From contig JAAURZ010000001.1 of assembly GCA_012031955.1 (NCBI GenBank), positions 1-22,839 on the forward strand: a stretch of DNA of 22,839 bases. The letters are read 5' to 3'. Shown here in pieces: positions 8,793 to 17,658 of the stretch. A model generated the notes under the pieces. The model was not told where the DNA came from. It did no database searches and saw only the letters and a list, made by a program, of their open reading frames with translations. Made by a program: the position numbers and the translations under genes. The stretch's first letter is position 1. Every line of letters starts with the position of its first letter. Source of the stretch: Bacteroidia bacterium. GTDB lineage: Bacteria > Bacteroidota > Bacteroidia > Cytophagales > Cyclobacteriaceae.

Positions 8793-8827
8793 AAGTGTTT
8801 AAGAATACGGAGGCCGTTGGATGCCGG

Positions 8828-9925
8828 CTAAAATGATTTACGACGGTTTCGACTGAAATCTTCGAACACCAGGTTGCCCAGGCCTTGCAGGCTGCTGTAA
8901 TAAGCGTTGCCGTTGTTGGCTTTTGTGAACTCCCTCACAAAAGACTTCAGGTACGGGTCTGTGGCAATCATAAAAGTAGTGACCGGAATTTTTATTTTCT
9001 TGAGTTGCGCTGCAAGGTTCAGCGTATGGCTTAAGATCTTTTGATCAAGTCCGAAGGCATTCTTATAGTAGCGAATGCCCTGTTTTATGCAAGTAGGCTT
9101 GCCGTCTGTGATCATAAAAATTTGCTTGTTCGGGTTCTTGCGTCGCCGAAGAAGGTCCATGGCGAGTTCCAGGCCTGCCACAGTGTTGGTATGATAGGGA
9201 CCGACCTGGAGGTAAGGCAGGTCTTTGATTTCGACTTGCCACGCGTCGTCGCCGAATACAAGTATATCGAGTGTGTCTTTCGGATATTTTTTTGTGATGA
9301 GTTCTGCCAGGGCCATGGCCACCTTTTTGGCTGGCGTGATCCGGTCTTCTCCATATAATATCATGGAGTGCGAAATGTCGATCATAAGCACGGTGGAGGT
9401 CTGCGTCTTGAATTCACTCTCCACAACTTCGAGGTCTTCTTCAGTCATAAAAAAGTTGTCGACGCCGTGATTTACCTGGGCATTTTTGAGCGAGTCGGTC
9501 ATTGATATCTGCTCCAGCGTGTCGCCAAACTCATAATCCCTTCGCTCGGTGGTCTGCTCGTCGCCGCGGCCGCTGTGTACGGTGTTGTGCTCGCCACCTT
9601 TCGATTTCTTGAGTTTGCCGAATATTTCCTCCAAGGCAGACGAACGGATTCGTTGCTCGCTTTTGGCCTTCAGCTTAAACTCACCCTTGGGCCCTTCGTC
9701 CGTGATGTAGCCATCATGTTTCAGTTGTTCAATGAAATCGCCAATTCCATATTTACCGTTGGTGATCTGGTACTGTTTGTCGAGCTCCGTAAGCCATTGC
9801 AATGCTTCGCCAACGTTGCCGGAAGTGATCACAGCCAGCTGCATGAATATTTTCAGGAGCTTTTCGAAGTCGCTACTGGCCTTCTGGGGCGGGGGTACAA
9901 ATTTGCCAAACCGGTATCCTAGCAT
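8828..9925 (-). CDS. VWA-domain protein, partner of the AAA+ ATPase
   Basis: An intact 365-residue protein. A helical N-terminal region (MLGYRFGKFVPPPQKASSDF, then a charged linker with GGEHNTVHSGRGDEQ) precedes a von Willebrand A domain from about residue 175. The metal-ion-dependent adhesion site is complete: DISHS (DxSxS), the Thr in HTNTVAGLELA, and Asp in MITDGKP. There is no signal peptide or membrane helix, so it is cytoplasmic. It is the first gene of a reverse-strand operon with the AAA+ gene (35-bp gap) and the AlbA_2 gene. VWA/MoxR pairs typically assemble or activate a third component. Start ATG 9925. Confidence 0.92.
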   Translation of the reverse strand: MLGYRFGKFVPPPQKASSDFEKLLKIFMQLAVITSGNVGEALQWLTELDKQYQITNGKYGIGDFIEQLKHDGYITDEGPKGEFKLKAKSEQRIRSSALEEIFGKLKKSKGGEHNTVHSGRGDEQTTERRDYEFGDTLEQISMTDSLKNAQVNHGVDNFFMTEEDLEVVESEFKTQTSTVLMIDISHSMILYGEDRITPAKKVAMALAELITKKYPKDTLDILVFGDDAWQVEIKDLPYLQVGPYHTNTVAGLELAMDLLRRRKNPNKQIFMITDGKPTCIKQGIRYYKNAFGLDQKILSHTLNLAAQLKKIKIPVTTFMIATDPYLKSFVREFTKANNGNAYYSSLQGLGNLVFEDFSRNRRKSF

Positions 9926-10070
9926 GGTTTTTCTGGAAATGGAGCGTGTATTTTCAATTAACCATTAATTTGAGAATTCTGTTTCGGGGTTGAAAATCTT
10001 ATTTTTTGAAAGATACACCACCATGTAAGAAATCCGAAACTTTAGACGAGCCGTCGTTTTAAGCGACAAG

Positions 10071-10078
10071 TATCTTTG
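10071..10078 (+). promoter_or_regulatory. Bacteroidota-type -7 box (TATCTTTG) upstream of the small lipoprotein gene
   Basis: TATCTTTG matches TAnnTTTG exactly and is identical to the box at 2724. It would give a leader of about 110 nt before ATG 10195. No TTG occurs at the usual -33 distance. The rest of the 9926-10194 gap is A/T-rich and must also contain the start signals of the divergent VWA gene, which I could not place. Confidence 0.4.
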
Positions 10079-10194
10079 ATTTGTATTTAGTCGGAGACCA
10101 TTTGTTCGTTTTAGTACAAAAAAGCCCCAATGACTGAGGACAAACCATGTACCGACCGGATGCAGATAACATTTAAACACAACCTGTAAACATT

Positions 10195-10320
10195 ATGAAA
10201 AAAGTCGTAGTTGTCTTAATCGCCGTAGCCGTAGCAGCACTTTCTTCTTGTTCAACCTACACCTGCGCTACTTATTCCAAAGCTCCTCAGAAGAAGGCTT
10301 CTCAGGAAAACAAAATCTAA
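10195..10320 (+). CDS. Very small lipoprotein (41 aa)
   Basis: The reading is MKKVVVVLIAVAVAALSSCS, followed by TYTCATYSKAPQKKASQENK and a final Ile. A Lys-rich start, a 13-residue hydrophobic core and the lipobox LSSC make a complete signal peptidase II signal. The mature peptide would be only about 23 residues with a Lys/Gln-rich tail and a second Cys. Peptides of this kind are common, poorly annotated anchored peptides in Bacteroidota. A good -7 box lies upstream. The stop is 3 bp from the end of the convergent hydroxylase gene. Function unknown. Confidence 0.75.
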   Translation: MKKVVVVLIAVAVAALSSCSTYTCATYSKAPQKKASQENKI

Positions 10321-10323
10321 GCG

Positions 10324-10949
10324 CTAAGCCGCTTCCTTGGCTTTCTTGTACCTCATGGTGCCATACACATAGTCCCACAAGGGGAGAGGAAACGCCAAAA
10401 AACAATGTCGCCGTCCTTGTAGTGGTGCACGCCATGGTTGACCCATAGTGCCCTGAAGATATTTTTGGGTGGCGGATAGGCATGCACCATGTAGTGAACT
10501 GCGAGGTATGATGCGTAACCTACCAGGAAGCCTGGCAGGAAAGCGAAAGTCAAGTCGCCCATAACCACGCGCAGCAAAAGCAGCAACACCGTGGCAATGG
10601 TTACGCTCAAAAGTGGAGGCATCGCAAGCCTGTCTTTGTCTTTTGGAAATTCGTGATGCACGCCATGCATTGTGTATTGTAGTTTCGCGCGCAACGCGGT
10701 GTACGTCTTCATGTGAAATACGTATCGATGCACCTGGTACTCGATCCAGGTAAAACACAACAACCCAAGAAAGAATATACCCAACGTAGCCCAAACTGAA
10801 AGCGACGTGTGCGTGGTACTCCAATAAAGCAATGCCATTGCGTAGGCAAAGAATATTATCAGCGGTACTGATATATGCGTTCGGCTAAGTTTTTCCAGCA
10901 CCGGATTTTCAAATAGCTGGCGCGTTCCTTTGTTACTAGGTTTTGTCAT
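10324..10949 (-). CDS. Fatty acid/sterol hydroxylase family membrane protein (two frameshifts)
   Basis: A di-iron membrane hydroxylase (FA_hydroxylase/sterol desaturase superfamily). Hydrophobic helices near residues 27-65 precede the histidine motifs HRYVFH, HGVHH, HYMVH and NHGVHHYKD, which supply the metal ligands. The closest family pattern is fatty-acid 2-hydroxylase, which would hydroxylate acyl chains of sphingolipids or ornithine lipids in Bacteroidota. The C-terminus is split over three frames: one T too many in the T run at 10396-10401 and one in CTTG near 10378. Corrected, it reads DIVFGVSSPLWDYVYGTMRY, then KKAKEAA, about 207 residues, a normal end for the family. Start ATG 10949 (MTKPSNKGTRQLFENPVLEK). 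The 128-bp gap to bshA (10950-11077) holds no gene I can see. Confidence 0.88.
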
Positions 10950-11077
10950 AGCATAAACACCTTTTGTTTACTCAGACAATCCGGGTGAATCTAACCCCCA
11001 CCGGGATTGCAACATGACGCTACTTTTTCGGCGGCGAAGCTAAAATCGCCAAAGTTGCCATTCAGTATTCAATACGA

Positions 11078-12229
11078 TTATATTACGGTTTTTGCTGGCT
11101 CATTTTCCAGAATTTTCTGATAATACGCCTCATAAAGCGGCAAAATCCTGGAAATGTCGAATTCCTGCGCGCGCTTGAGCGCGTTTTGTTTGAATGTTGG
11201 CAGGTTGGCCTTGTCCAATATAAAAAGAGCTTTGCGGGTCATGTCTTCAATGTCGCCGATGGGGCTGAGAAAACCGGTCACACCCTGCAAGTTCAATTCA
11301 GGTAGGCCGCCGGTGTCGGATGAGATGACCGGCACTTCGCAGGCCATCGCTTCGAGCGCCGCCAAACCAAAGCTCTCTTTTTCCGAGGGCATGATAAACA
11401 GATCGGCTACGGAAAGTACTTCTTCCACCGCTTCCAGCTTGCCCAGAAAACGAATGTCATCGCAAATGCCCAGCTCGCGGCACAATGCTTCTGCGCCCGT
11501 TCTCTCGGGGCCGTCGCCTATCATCAGCAGCTTTGCCGGAACAACGCTATGTATGTTCTTGAAAATACGGATCACGTCGTTGACGCGCTTCACTTTCCTG
11601 AAGTTTGATGTGTGTACTACGAGCGACTCACCATTGGGGCAGATTGCTTTTTTGAAGTGGTCCTTTTTCTGTTTCTTGAATTTCTCCAAGTCGATGAAGT
11701 TGGGAATCACCTCTATGTCCCTGGTAATTTTAAAGTGCTGAAATGTTTCTCGCCTAAGGTCGTGCGATACGGCGGTTACACCATCGGACTGGTTGATGCT
11801 GAATGTGACAACCGGTTCGTAGGTGGCATCTTTGCCAACGAGCGTAATGTCTGTGCCATGCAGCGTGGTGACCACCGGAATGTGAATGCCCTGTGATTTA
11901 AGTATCTGCTTGGCCATATAGGCGGCTGACGCATGCGGTATGGCATAGTGCACGTGCAACAGGTCAAGACCCTCGTTCTGAACAACGTTTACCATCTTGC
12001 TGGCCAGCGCCAATTCATACGGTGCGTATTCAAACAAAGGGTATGTCCTGATGTCTACTTCATGATAGTAGACGTTTTCGTTCAGGAAATCCAGACGCGT
12101 GGGCTGCGAGTAGGTTATAAAATGTACTTCGTGGCCTTCTTTGGCCAAGGCCTTGCCCAGTTCGGTGGCCACAACACCGCTACCGCCAAAGGTGGGGTAG
12201 CATACAATCCCTATTTTAATATGATTCAC
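11078..12229 (-). CDS. bshA: N-acetyl-alpha-D-glucosaminyl L-malate synthase (bacillithiol biosynthesis)
   Basis: An intact GT4-family glycosyltransferase of 383 residues. It begins MNHIKIGIVCYPTFGGSGVV and ATELGKALA, the BshA glycine-rich opening. It has LLHVHYAIPHASAAYMAKQI, TTLHGTDITLVGKD, VVHTSNFRKVKRV and the nucleotide-sugar-binding EX7E region (MPSEKESFGLAALEAMACEV). BshA joins UDP-GlcNAc and L-malate, the first step of bacillithiol synthesis; bshB and bshC are not in the window. PimA/PimB-like mannosyltransferases are related, but the N-terminal motif and length favour BshA. The upstream 58 bp to the GH3 gene contains a hairpin. Confidence 0.95.
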   Translation of the reverse strand: MNHIKIGIVCYPTFGGSGVVATELGKALAKEGHEVHFITYSQPTRLDFLNENVYYHEVDIRTYPLFEYAPYELALASKMVNVVQNEGLDLLHVHYAIPHASAAYMAKQILKSQGIHIPVVTTLHGTDITLVGKDATYEPVVTFSINQSDGVTAVSHDLRRETFQHFKITRDIEVIPNFIDLEKFKKQKKDHFKKAICPNGESLVVHTSNFRKVKRVNDVIRIFKNIHSVVPAKLLMIGDGPERTGAEALCRELGICDDIRFLGKLEAVEEVLSVADLFIMPSEKESFGLAALEAMACEVPVISSDTGGLPELNLQGVTGFLSPIGDIEDMTRKALFILDKANLPTFKQNALKRAQEFDISRILPLYEAYYQKILENEPAKTVI

Positions 12230-12255
12230 GGTTTAGTTGTTATACAGTCAACACA

Positions 12256-12276
12256 GGATGTGGGACGTCCACATCC
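12256..12276. other. Hairpin between the GH3/beta-lactamase gene and bshA
   Basis: GGATGTGG and CCACATCC form a perfect 8-bp stem around a 5-nt loop (GACGT). No T run follows on the reverse strand, which is the direction of both flanking genes. It is therefore not a standard terminator for the upstream gene; a moderately T-rich stretch follows on the + strand, where no gene ends. Role unclear. Confidence 0.4.
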
Positions 12277-12287
12277 CGATTTTATTG

Positions 12288-15237
12288 TTAACGTCTGGCA
12301 CTCGGCTCAAGAACCGGCTTGCCTGGGCATGGACCCTTTCCGTATTGCGCATAGTTGAAGATAGACTCATATATGACGTCCTGTATGCGAGAACGGATAT
12401 TGGACGTTAAAAGTTTATTGTTGGTCATATCCGGATGAACTCTGTTGGAGAGGAAAATATACACAAGGTCAAACTCAGGATCCACCCAGATGCAGGTGCC
12501 GGTAAACCCGGTATGTCCGAAGGTAAGTGGTGATGCGTGCAGCGAGGTGGGGCCGTTCCACTCACTTACCGTAGGCTTGTCCCAACCGAGCCCCCGGCGG
12601 CTCAAGGCAAATTGCTTGTTGGTGAACAGTCGCACGGTCTCAGGTTTGTAATACCTGGTGCCGCCGTAGTACCCTTCCTGCAGCAGCATCTGTGCGAGCT
12701 TGGCCAGGTCGTTGGCATCGCTGAACAAACCAGCGTGGCCTGCAATGCCACCGTGCATGGCGGCACCCTGGTCGTGCACCATGCCTACGAGCAAAGATTT
12801 GCGAAAGAGCTTATCATCTTCCGTGGGCGCGATCTGCTCTTTTGGAAACCGAAGGCGCGGCAGGTATCCCATGGTGGATGCACCAAGTGGTTCATAAAGA
12901 TTCTGTTCAAGAAATACTTCCATCGGTTGGTTGAGCATTTTTTCCGCCAGGTGCTGCATGATGTAAAATCCCATGTCGCTGTATCGATAGTCGAATGGCG
13001 TGCGGTCTGCCTTCTCTCTTATTTTGGCGCTCACGATCCAGGTCCACAAGCTGTCTTTCATACTGGCGGCAGCATACAAGTTGTCGGCGACTGAAAACGG
13101 ATAGAGCGCGCTCGATGTGGGCGCATAGTACTCGGGCAGGTACACTGAGTCCTTCATGGTCTGCGCCCAGAAGGGCAAAAAGGGCCACAACCCGGCCTGG
13201 TGCGTGAGTATATCTTTGATGGTAAAATCTTTTTTGTTGGACGCGCGCAGCTCGGGCAGATAGACCGACGCCTTCTTGTTGATGTCGATAAGGCCGCGGT
13301 CGTACATGAACATCACAGTTTGCAGCGTGGCGGAAACTTTGGTGACGGACGCCAGGTCGTAAACGGTATTGTCGGCCACGGGAACTTGATTGGCGTAGGT
13401 CTGCCATCCGAACGCCCTGTCAAAAACTACTTTGCCGCCACGGGCCACGAGCACGCGGCAGCCGGGCGTCGCTCCAGTTTGAATTGCCTCATAGGCGATG
13501 TTTTTTATTTTCTCCAACGTGCCAGCGTCCATGCCGGCATCTTCGGGTATCGAATAACCGAGGCGGCCAAGGGTGCCCGTGTTGATGCCGTCGCCTTCGC
13601 GCAACGATGCAGACACATTCACCGGCAGCTCGCCGCGTGCATGCATCGATCCGAAAACCGTTTGTGCCACCAACTGCTGCATAAGGTTTTCGCCGGTATA
13701 TGCCTCCACTACCACAGGGAAATTCTGAAAGTCGGTGAGCGCGAATGGCAGGTTGAAGCCGCACACGATCACCTCTACCGAGCGACTGAGTTTGTTAAGC
13801 AAGGGCAGCACGGACTGTTGCCATGATGTGGCCATAGGGTACACACCGATAATGACTGTGGTATAACAACGCAACTGGTCATAGATGCCAACGGTGTCGG
13901 CTGGCGTCCTGATTTCAAGCTTGTCGACAGCCGTGTAGTTGCTCATCATGCGACTCAGATCGTTGTCGCCCTCCTTTCCGATCGACAGCACGGCAATGGT
14001 TCTTGTATCCAGGTTTTTCAAGGGCAGCAGTTGGCCGTCGTTCCTCACCACGGTAATGGCCTCGCTATAGAGCTTTCGCTTGGTAAGTTGTATTTCGGGC
14101 GCATTGAGCTGCTGCCACAAATAATCAGTCTCAATCGGCCGTACATTGTATAGCCCCGCGTCATATTTGGCCGTTAGAATTTTTCTTACACTTTCGTCAA
14201 GCTGTTTCTGATACTGCTCCTCTTTTCTCGTCAGTCGTTTTATTTTACGTACTGCCGGCCCGAGGCTTTGCGGAAATAGCAGCACGTCGTTGCCCGCCTG
14301 GAAGGCGAACGTCTCCGATTCTCCGTTCCGGTATTTGCCCGACAAGTCCTGGGCACGCAGTATGTTGACGAATACAAGTCCATTAAACTTCATTTGCTTT
14401 TTCAGCCAGTCGCCCAAAAAAAGCGACGACAATGTGGTGGGCGAAAATGCATTCTTCTTGATGGTCTTTCTCTTCTCATAAAACAAGGGGAAGTCCGATG
14501 TGGCAGGAATCACGCCGGTAAGACCGTTTTCGAACAGCATTTTAAAGGAGACACTTCGAGCGAGTCTACATAGGGGCTCAGTATGGGCATCCCTTTGTCG
14601 ATGCTCACCACGGTAATGCCCTTTACGGGAAAATGCTTGCCGCAAGCCAGCACACCGTTGTCCTGCATGCCCTTCATGTAGGCGATGGCCTTGGCGGTGA
14701 CGCGCGGCCGGCTTTCACCAAACGAGCGCTGAATCGAGTCATAGCGGTATTCACGACTGAGATCGGCATTGGGTGCGAAGTTGAGGTGAATGCCCAGGGT
14801 GGTGAGTTGCTGCGCCACCGTGGCACCCATTTGATAAATACTTTCCGGATCGCGTATTGCACCCAGGGTAATGGCGCTGGGCAAAGTGAGCGTGCTGTCC
14901 ACAACGCCTCCCAGGCCGCGCTCACCGTCAATGCCCACGAGCAGAGGCACGCTGCTAAGTTTCTGAAAACGGTTTATGATCCTGGCGATTTGCACCGGAC
15001 CGCCGTTCATAAAAATTAAGCCACCGAGGTGTGACTTTTGATCTGATCTTCGATTTCTTCTATGTGGTCTTCACCCAGGGAAGGATACACCGGCACCATC
15101 ATCATTTGCCCAATCTTGTCGTCCGCATCCATTGCCTGAAAAACGCTGTCTACCCACGCGCTTTTGGGTGACTGAGCCACAACAGTGAGGGCCGTAAAAA
15201 GCGTCAGCAAGGTGGTGCCGAGAACTTTTTTCGCCAT
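12288..15237 (-). CDS. Secreted GH3-like/serine beta-lactamase-fold fusion protein (two frameshifts)
   Basis: Restored, this is about 983 residues. It has a signal peptide (MAKKVLGTTLLTLFTALTVV, then AQ), a GH3 N-terminal barrel (LSSVPLLVGIDGERGLG, NFAPNADLSREYRYDS), a GH3 C-domain (LYSEAITVVRNDGQLLPL) and, from about residue 590, a class C beta-lactamase/DD-peptidase-like domain. The latter has SVTK (SxxK) near 630, YSD near 750 and HTG near 905. Bacteroidota fusions of this type are annotated as NagZ plus beta-lactamase and probably act on cell-wall muropeptides. The GH3 motif reads KHFPVKGITVVSID and the nucleophile region reads FNGLVFVNILRA, so the His dyad and nucleophile Asp appear lost. 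Frame breaks lie near 15028 (missing C) and 14553 (missing T). ATG 15237 is preferred to a TTG upstream. Confidence 0.88.
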
Positions 15238-15324
15238 AGTGAAGTTTGTTTTTGTATTTAACAATCGGAAGGGCCAATTTTGTATGGGCTCCGCTGGAAA
15301 ATTAGGTTAGATTATCGAGGAATC

Positions 15325-15738
15325 ATGAAATTCGTCTCACTTTTTAACAAGATACCGAAGCACAAACGCTTCTCGTACGAACCTCGATTTTATGACGAGC
15401 GGGAAGACGAGATGCGGGAGCGCGAGAAACGCATACGTGCGGAGATCAGCGTGGAGCGAGAACGTGAAGCCAACGCATCGCTGCACGACGGCACACAAGT
15501 TGACCCGGGCTATCGCACACGCATTGCCGGCTCTTTCAAGTCAGCGCGCCGCACCGCCAGCAGGCAGTCCGATCCTTCCGCCGCTCTGATGCGGCTCGTC
15601 ATTCTTCTGGTCTTAACGGTGCTGATTATCGGCTACCTTCAGTTCGGGCCGGTGGCCGCGTATGGCCTCTTTCTTATTGTGCCGGTATATCTTTTCATGA
15701 AGTTCCGAAATCTTCGGAAGCCCGGGGAAGACGCTTAA
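15325..15738 (+). CDS. Conserved hypothetical membrane protein (137 aa)
   Basis: From ATG 15325 the protein starts MKFVSLFNKIPKHKRFSYEP and RFYDEREDEMREREKRIRAE. This basic, strongly charged N-half probably forms a coiled coil. A linker RTRIAGSFKSARRTASR follows, then two closely spaced membrane helices (RLVILLVLTVLIIGYLQFG and AAYGLFLIVPVYLFMKF). Proteins with this pattern occur next to mutL in related Bacteroidota as unannotated genes. An upstream TTG in frame would add 15 residues and is less likely. It lies 81 bp before mutL and may share its transcript. No function can be assigned. Confidence 0.75.
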   Translation: MKFVSLFNKIPKHKRFSYEPRFYDEREDEMREREKRIRAEISVEREREANASLHDGTQVDPGYRTRIAGSFKSARRTASRQSDPSAALMRLVILLVLTVLIIGYLQFGPVAAYGLFLIVPVYLFMKFRNLRKPGEDA

Positions 15739-15771
15739 ATTTTCAACTGCCAAATTAATCCAAGCCGCTCG

Positions 15772-15800
15772 TTGCCGGGTGTGAAAGGATCATTAATTTG
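15772..15800 (+). promoter_or_regulatory. Possible mutL promoter
   Basis: TTG at 15772-15774 and TTAATTTG at 15793-15800 are 18 bp apart, a near match to TTG-N19-TAnnTTTG, about 20 bp before ATG 15820. One mismatch in the -7 box (T for A) makes this tentative. Confidence 0.35.
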
Positions 15801-15819
15801 CATTCCAGATATTTTTCCA

Positions 15820-17618
15820 ATGCCCGATATTATTCAATTGTTGCCCGACGCCATTGCCAACCAGATCGCTGCAGGCGAAGTGGTGCAACGTCCGGCGTCG
15901 GCGGCAAAAGAGCTTATGGAAAATGCCATCGATGCAGGGGCTACCTCCATCACGCTTATCGTGAAAGAAGCAGGAAAGACCTTGCTGCAGGTGATCGACA
16001 ATGGATCGGGAATGTCGGGCACCGACGCGCGGATGAGCCTCGAACGGCACGCCACCTCCAAGATAAGGAGTGCCGACGATCTGTTCACCATTCGCACCAT
16101 GGGCTTTCGCGGCGAAGCGCTCGCGTCGATTGCGGCCGTGTCGCAGATGGAAATGAAAACGCGACGGGCCGACCAGGAGCTGGGCACGTTGCTGGTGGTG
16201 GAGGCTTCTGATGTGAAGCGCCAGGAACTGGTGGCGTGCGAGCAAGGCACGAGCATACTTGTGCGAAATCTTTTTTACAACATACCGGCACGACGAAATT
16301 TTCTGAAGTCGAACCCGGTTGAACTAAGGCACATCATCGAAGAATTTCAGCGCCTTGCGCTGGCGCATCCATCCATCAACTTTTCATTCTACCAGGGCGA
16401 CGAGCTGGTGTACGATCTGCCTGAGGGCAAGTTGAGTCAGCGCATCATCAATCTTTTTGGAAAGAACTACAAGGAACAGTTGGCAGCGTGCCACGAAGAA
16501 ACGGAGCTTGTGAAAGTGACTGGCTACGTGGGCAAGCCCGACGCGGCACGCAAAACCAGGGGCGAGCAATTCCTGTTTGTTAACCAACGCTATATCCGCA
16601 GCAACTACCTCAACCACGCGGTCATGAGTTCGTTCGAGGGCCTGCTGCAGGAGAACAGTTATCCCTTCTACGTGTTGTTTATTGAGATCAATCCGCGACA
16701 TGTGGATGTAAATGTTCACCCCACCAAAACGGAAATCAAGTTCGACGACGAGCGCGCGGTGTATGCAGTGGTGCGCGCCGCCGTGCGCCAGGCTTTGGGT
16801 ACACACAACTTTACGCCCGCGATCGACTTCAACAGCGACGTGAACATCATTCAAAATTGTCGCAATCGTCGGGCCATGCCGATGCTTACTTCGATGAACG
16901 TTTCAGCACGGCACTGCACAAATCGAATCGCGACAACTGGGAAAAGCTTTTTGACGGCGCGGGCACCAGCAAGTTGCTCCAACAGCCGCCACCGCGTGAG
17001 GAGTCGCACACGTTGCGGTTTGAAAGTACCATCAACCAACCCAATTCACTGACGGAAGTTCTGGTGCAAGTACATAACCGGTATATTTTCAAACAGGTGC
17101 GCTCGGGTATGATGATCATCGATCAGCAACTGGCACACGAACGAATACTGTATGAAAAATTCTTGCAGCAACTGAAGCAACGATCCGGCGAAAGCCAGCA
17201 ATCGCTCTTCCCCCAGTCGATCACATTTACGCCGGCAGACTATGCCCTGGTGATGGAACTGGAAGAGGAGGTGCGAACGCTGGGGTTCAGGTTTGAGCCT
17301 TTCGGGAAAAACACGATCGTGGTGAACGGCGTGCCTGCGCAGGCTTCTTCCCAAAATCAGCGCCAGTTGTTTGAGGGGCTCGTCGAACAGTTCAAATTCA
17401 ACCAGGCGTCATTGAATTTGCCGCTGCAAGACAACATCTGCCGTGCGCTTGCCAAACGCGCTGCCATCAAAAGCGGTCAGAAACTTGAGCGTCAGGAGAT
17501 GCAAAGTCTCATTGACAGCCTCATGGGATGCACCAGCCCCAATTATTCCCCCGACGGCAACATCACGTATTTTATTTTTGAATTGACTAAAATTGAAACT
17601 TACTTCAACCGTCTATGA
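15820..17618 (+). CDS. mutL: DNA mismatch repair protein MutL (one frameshift)
   Basis: MutL couples MutS mismatch recognition to strand removal. The GHKL ATPase motifs are clear: [20 protein letters not shown] and [20 protein letters not shown] followed by [18 protein letters not shown] closes the N-terminal domain near residue 310. The frame breaks near 16855: the A run after CAA has one A too few, and restoring it gives [18 protein letters not shown] and a protein of about 599 residues. The C-terminal dimerisation domain has [12 protein letters not shown] in place of the endonuclease motif DQHA(X)2E(X)4E, and no CPHGRP-like motif near the end ([13 protein letters not shown]). ATG 15820 ([20 protein letters not shown]) is the family's standard start. 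Confidence 0.95.
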
Positions 17619-17658
17619 TTTTAGACGTTGAACTGAGATATCCTTAACAAACCAGACC

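Noticed and set aside
7524..8831. Long + strand open frame of 435 codons opposite the AAA+ gene
   Set aside because: It is the antisense shadow of a well-conserved AAA+ gene; its composition is low-complexity, it has no domain pattern, and it ends inside the adjacent intergenic region.
7263..9925. Reading the AAA+/VWA pair as a magnesium or cobalt chelatase
   Set aside because: No large chelatase subunit or tetrapyrrole genes are nearby, and the VWA and AAA+ proteins are separate with lengths typical of MoxR/VWA pairs.
11028..11054. Possible terminator with GGCGA/TCGCC arms downstream of bshA
   Set aside because: The stem is only 5 bp with a long loop and no T run follows on the reverse strand.
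13200..13826. + strand open frame of 208 codons inside the GH3/beta-lactamase gene
   Set aside because: The opposite strand carries the clear beta-lactamase and GH3 motifs over the same bases; this frame has no family features.
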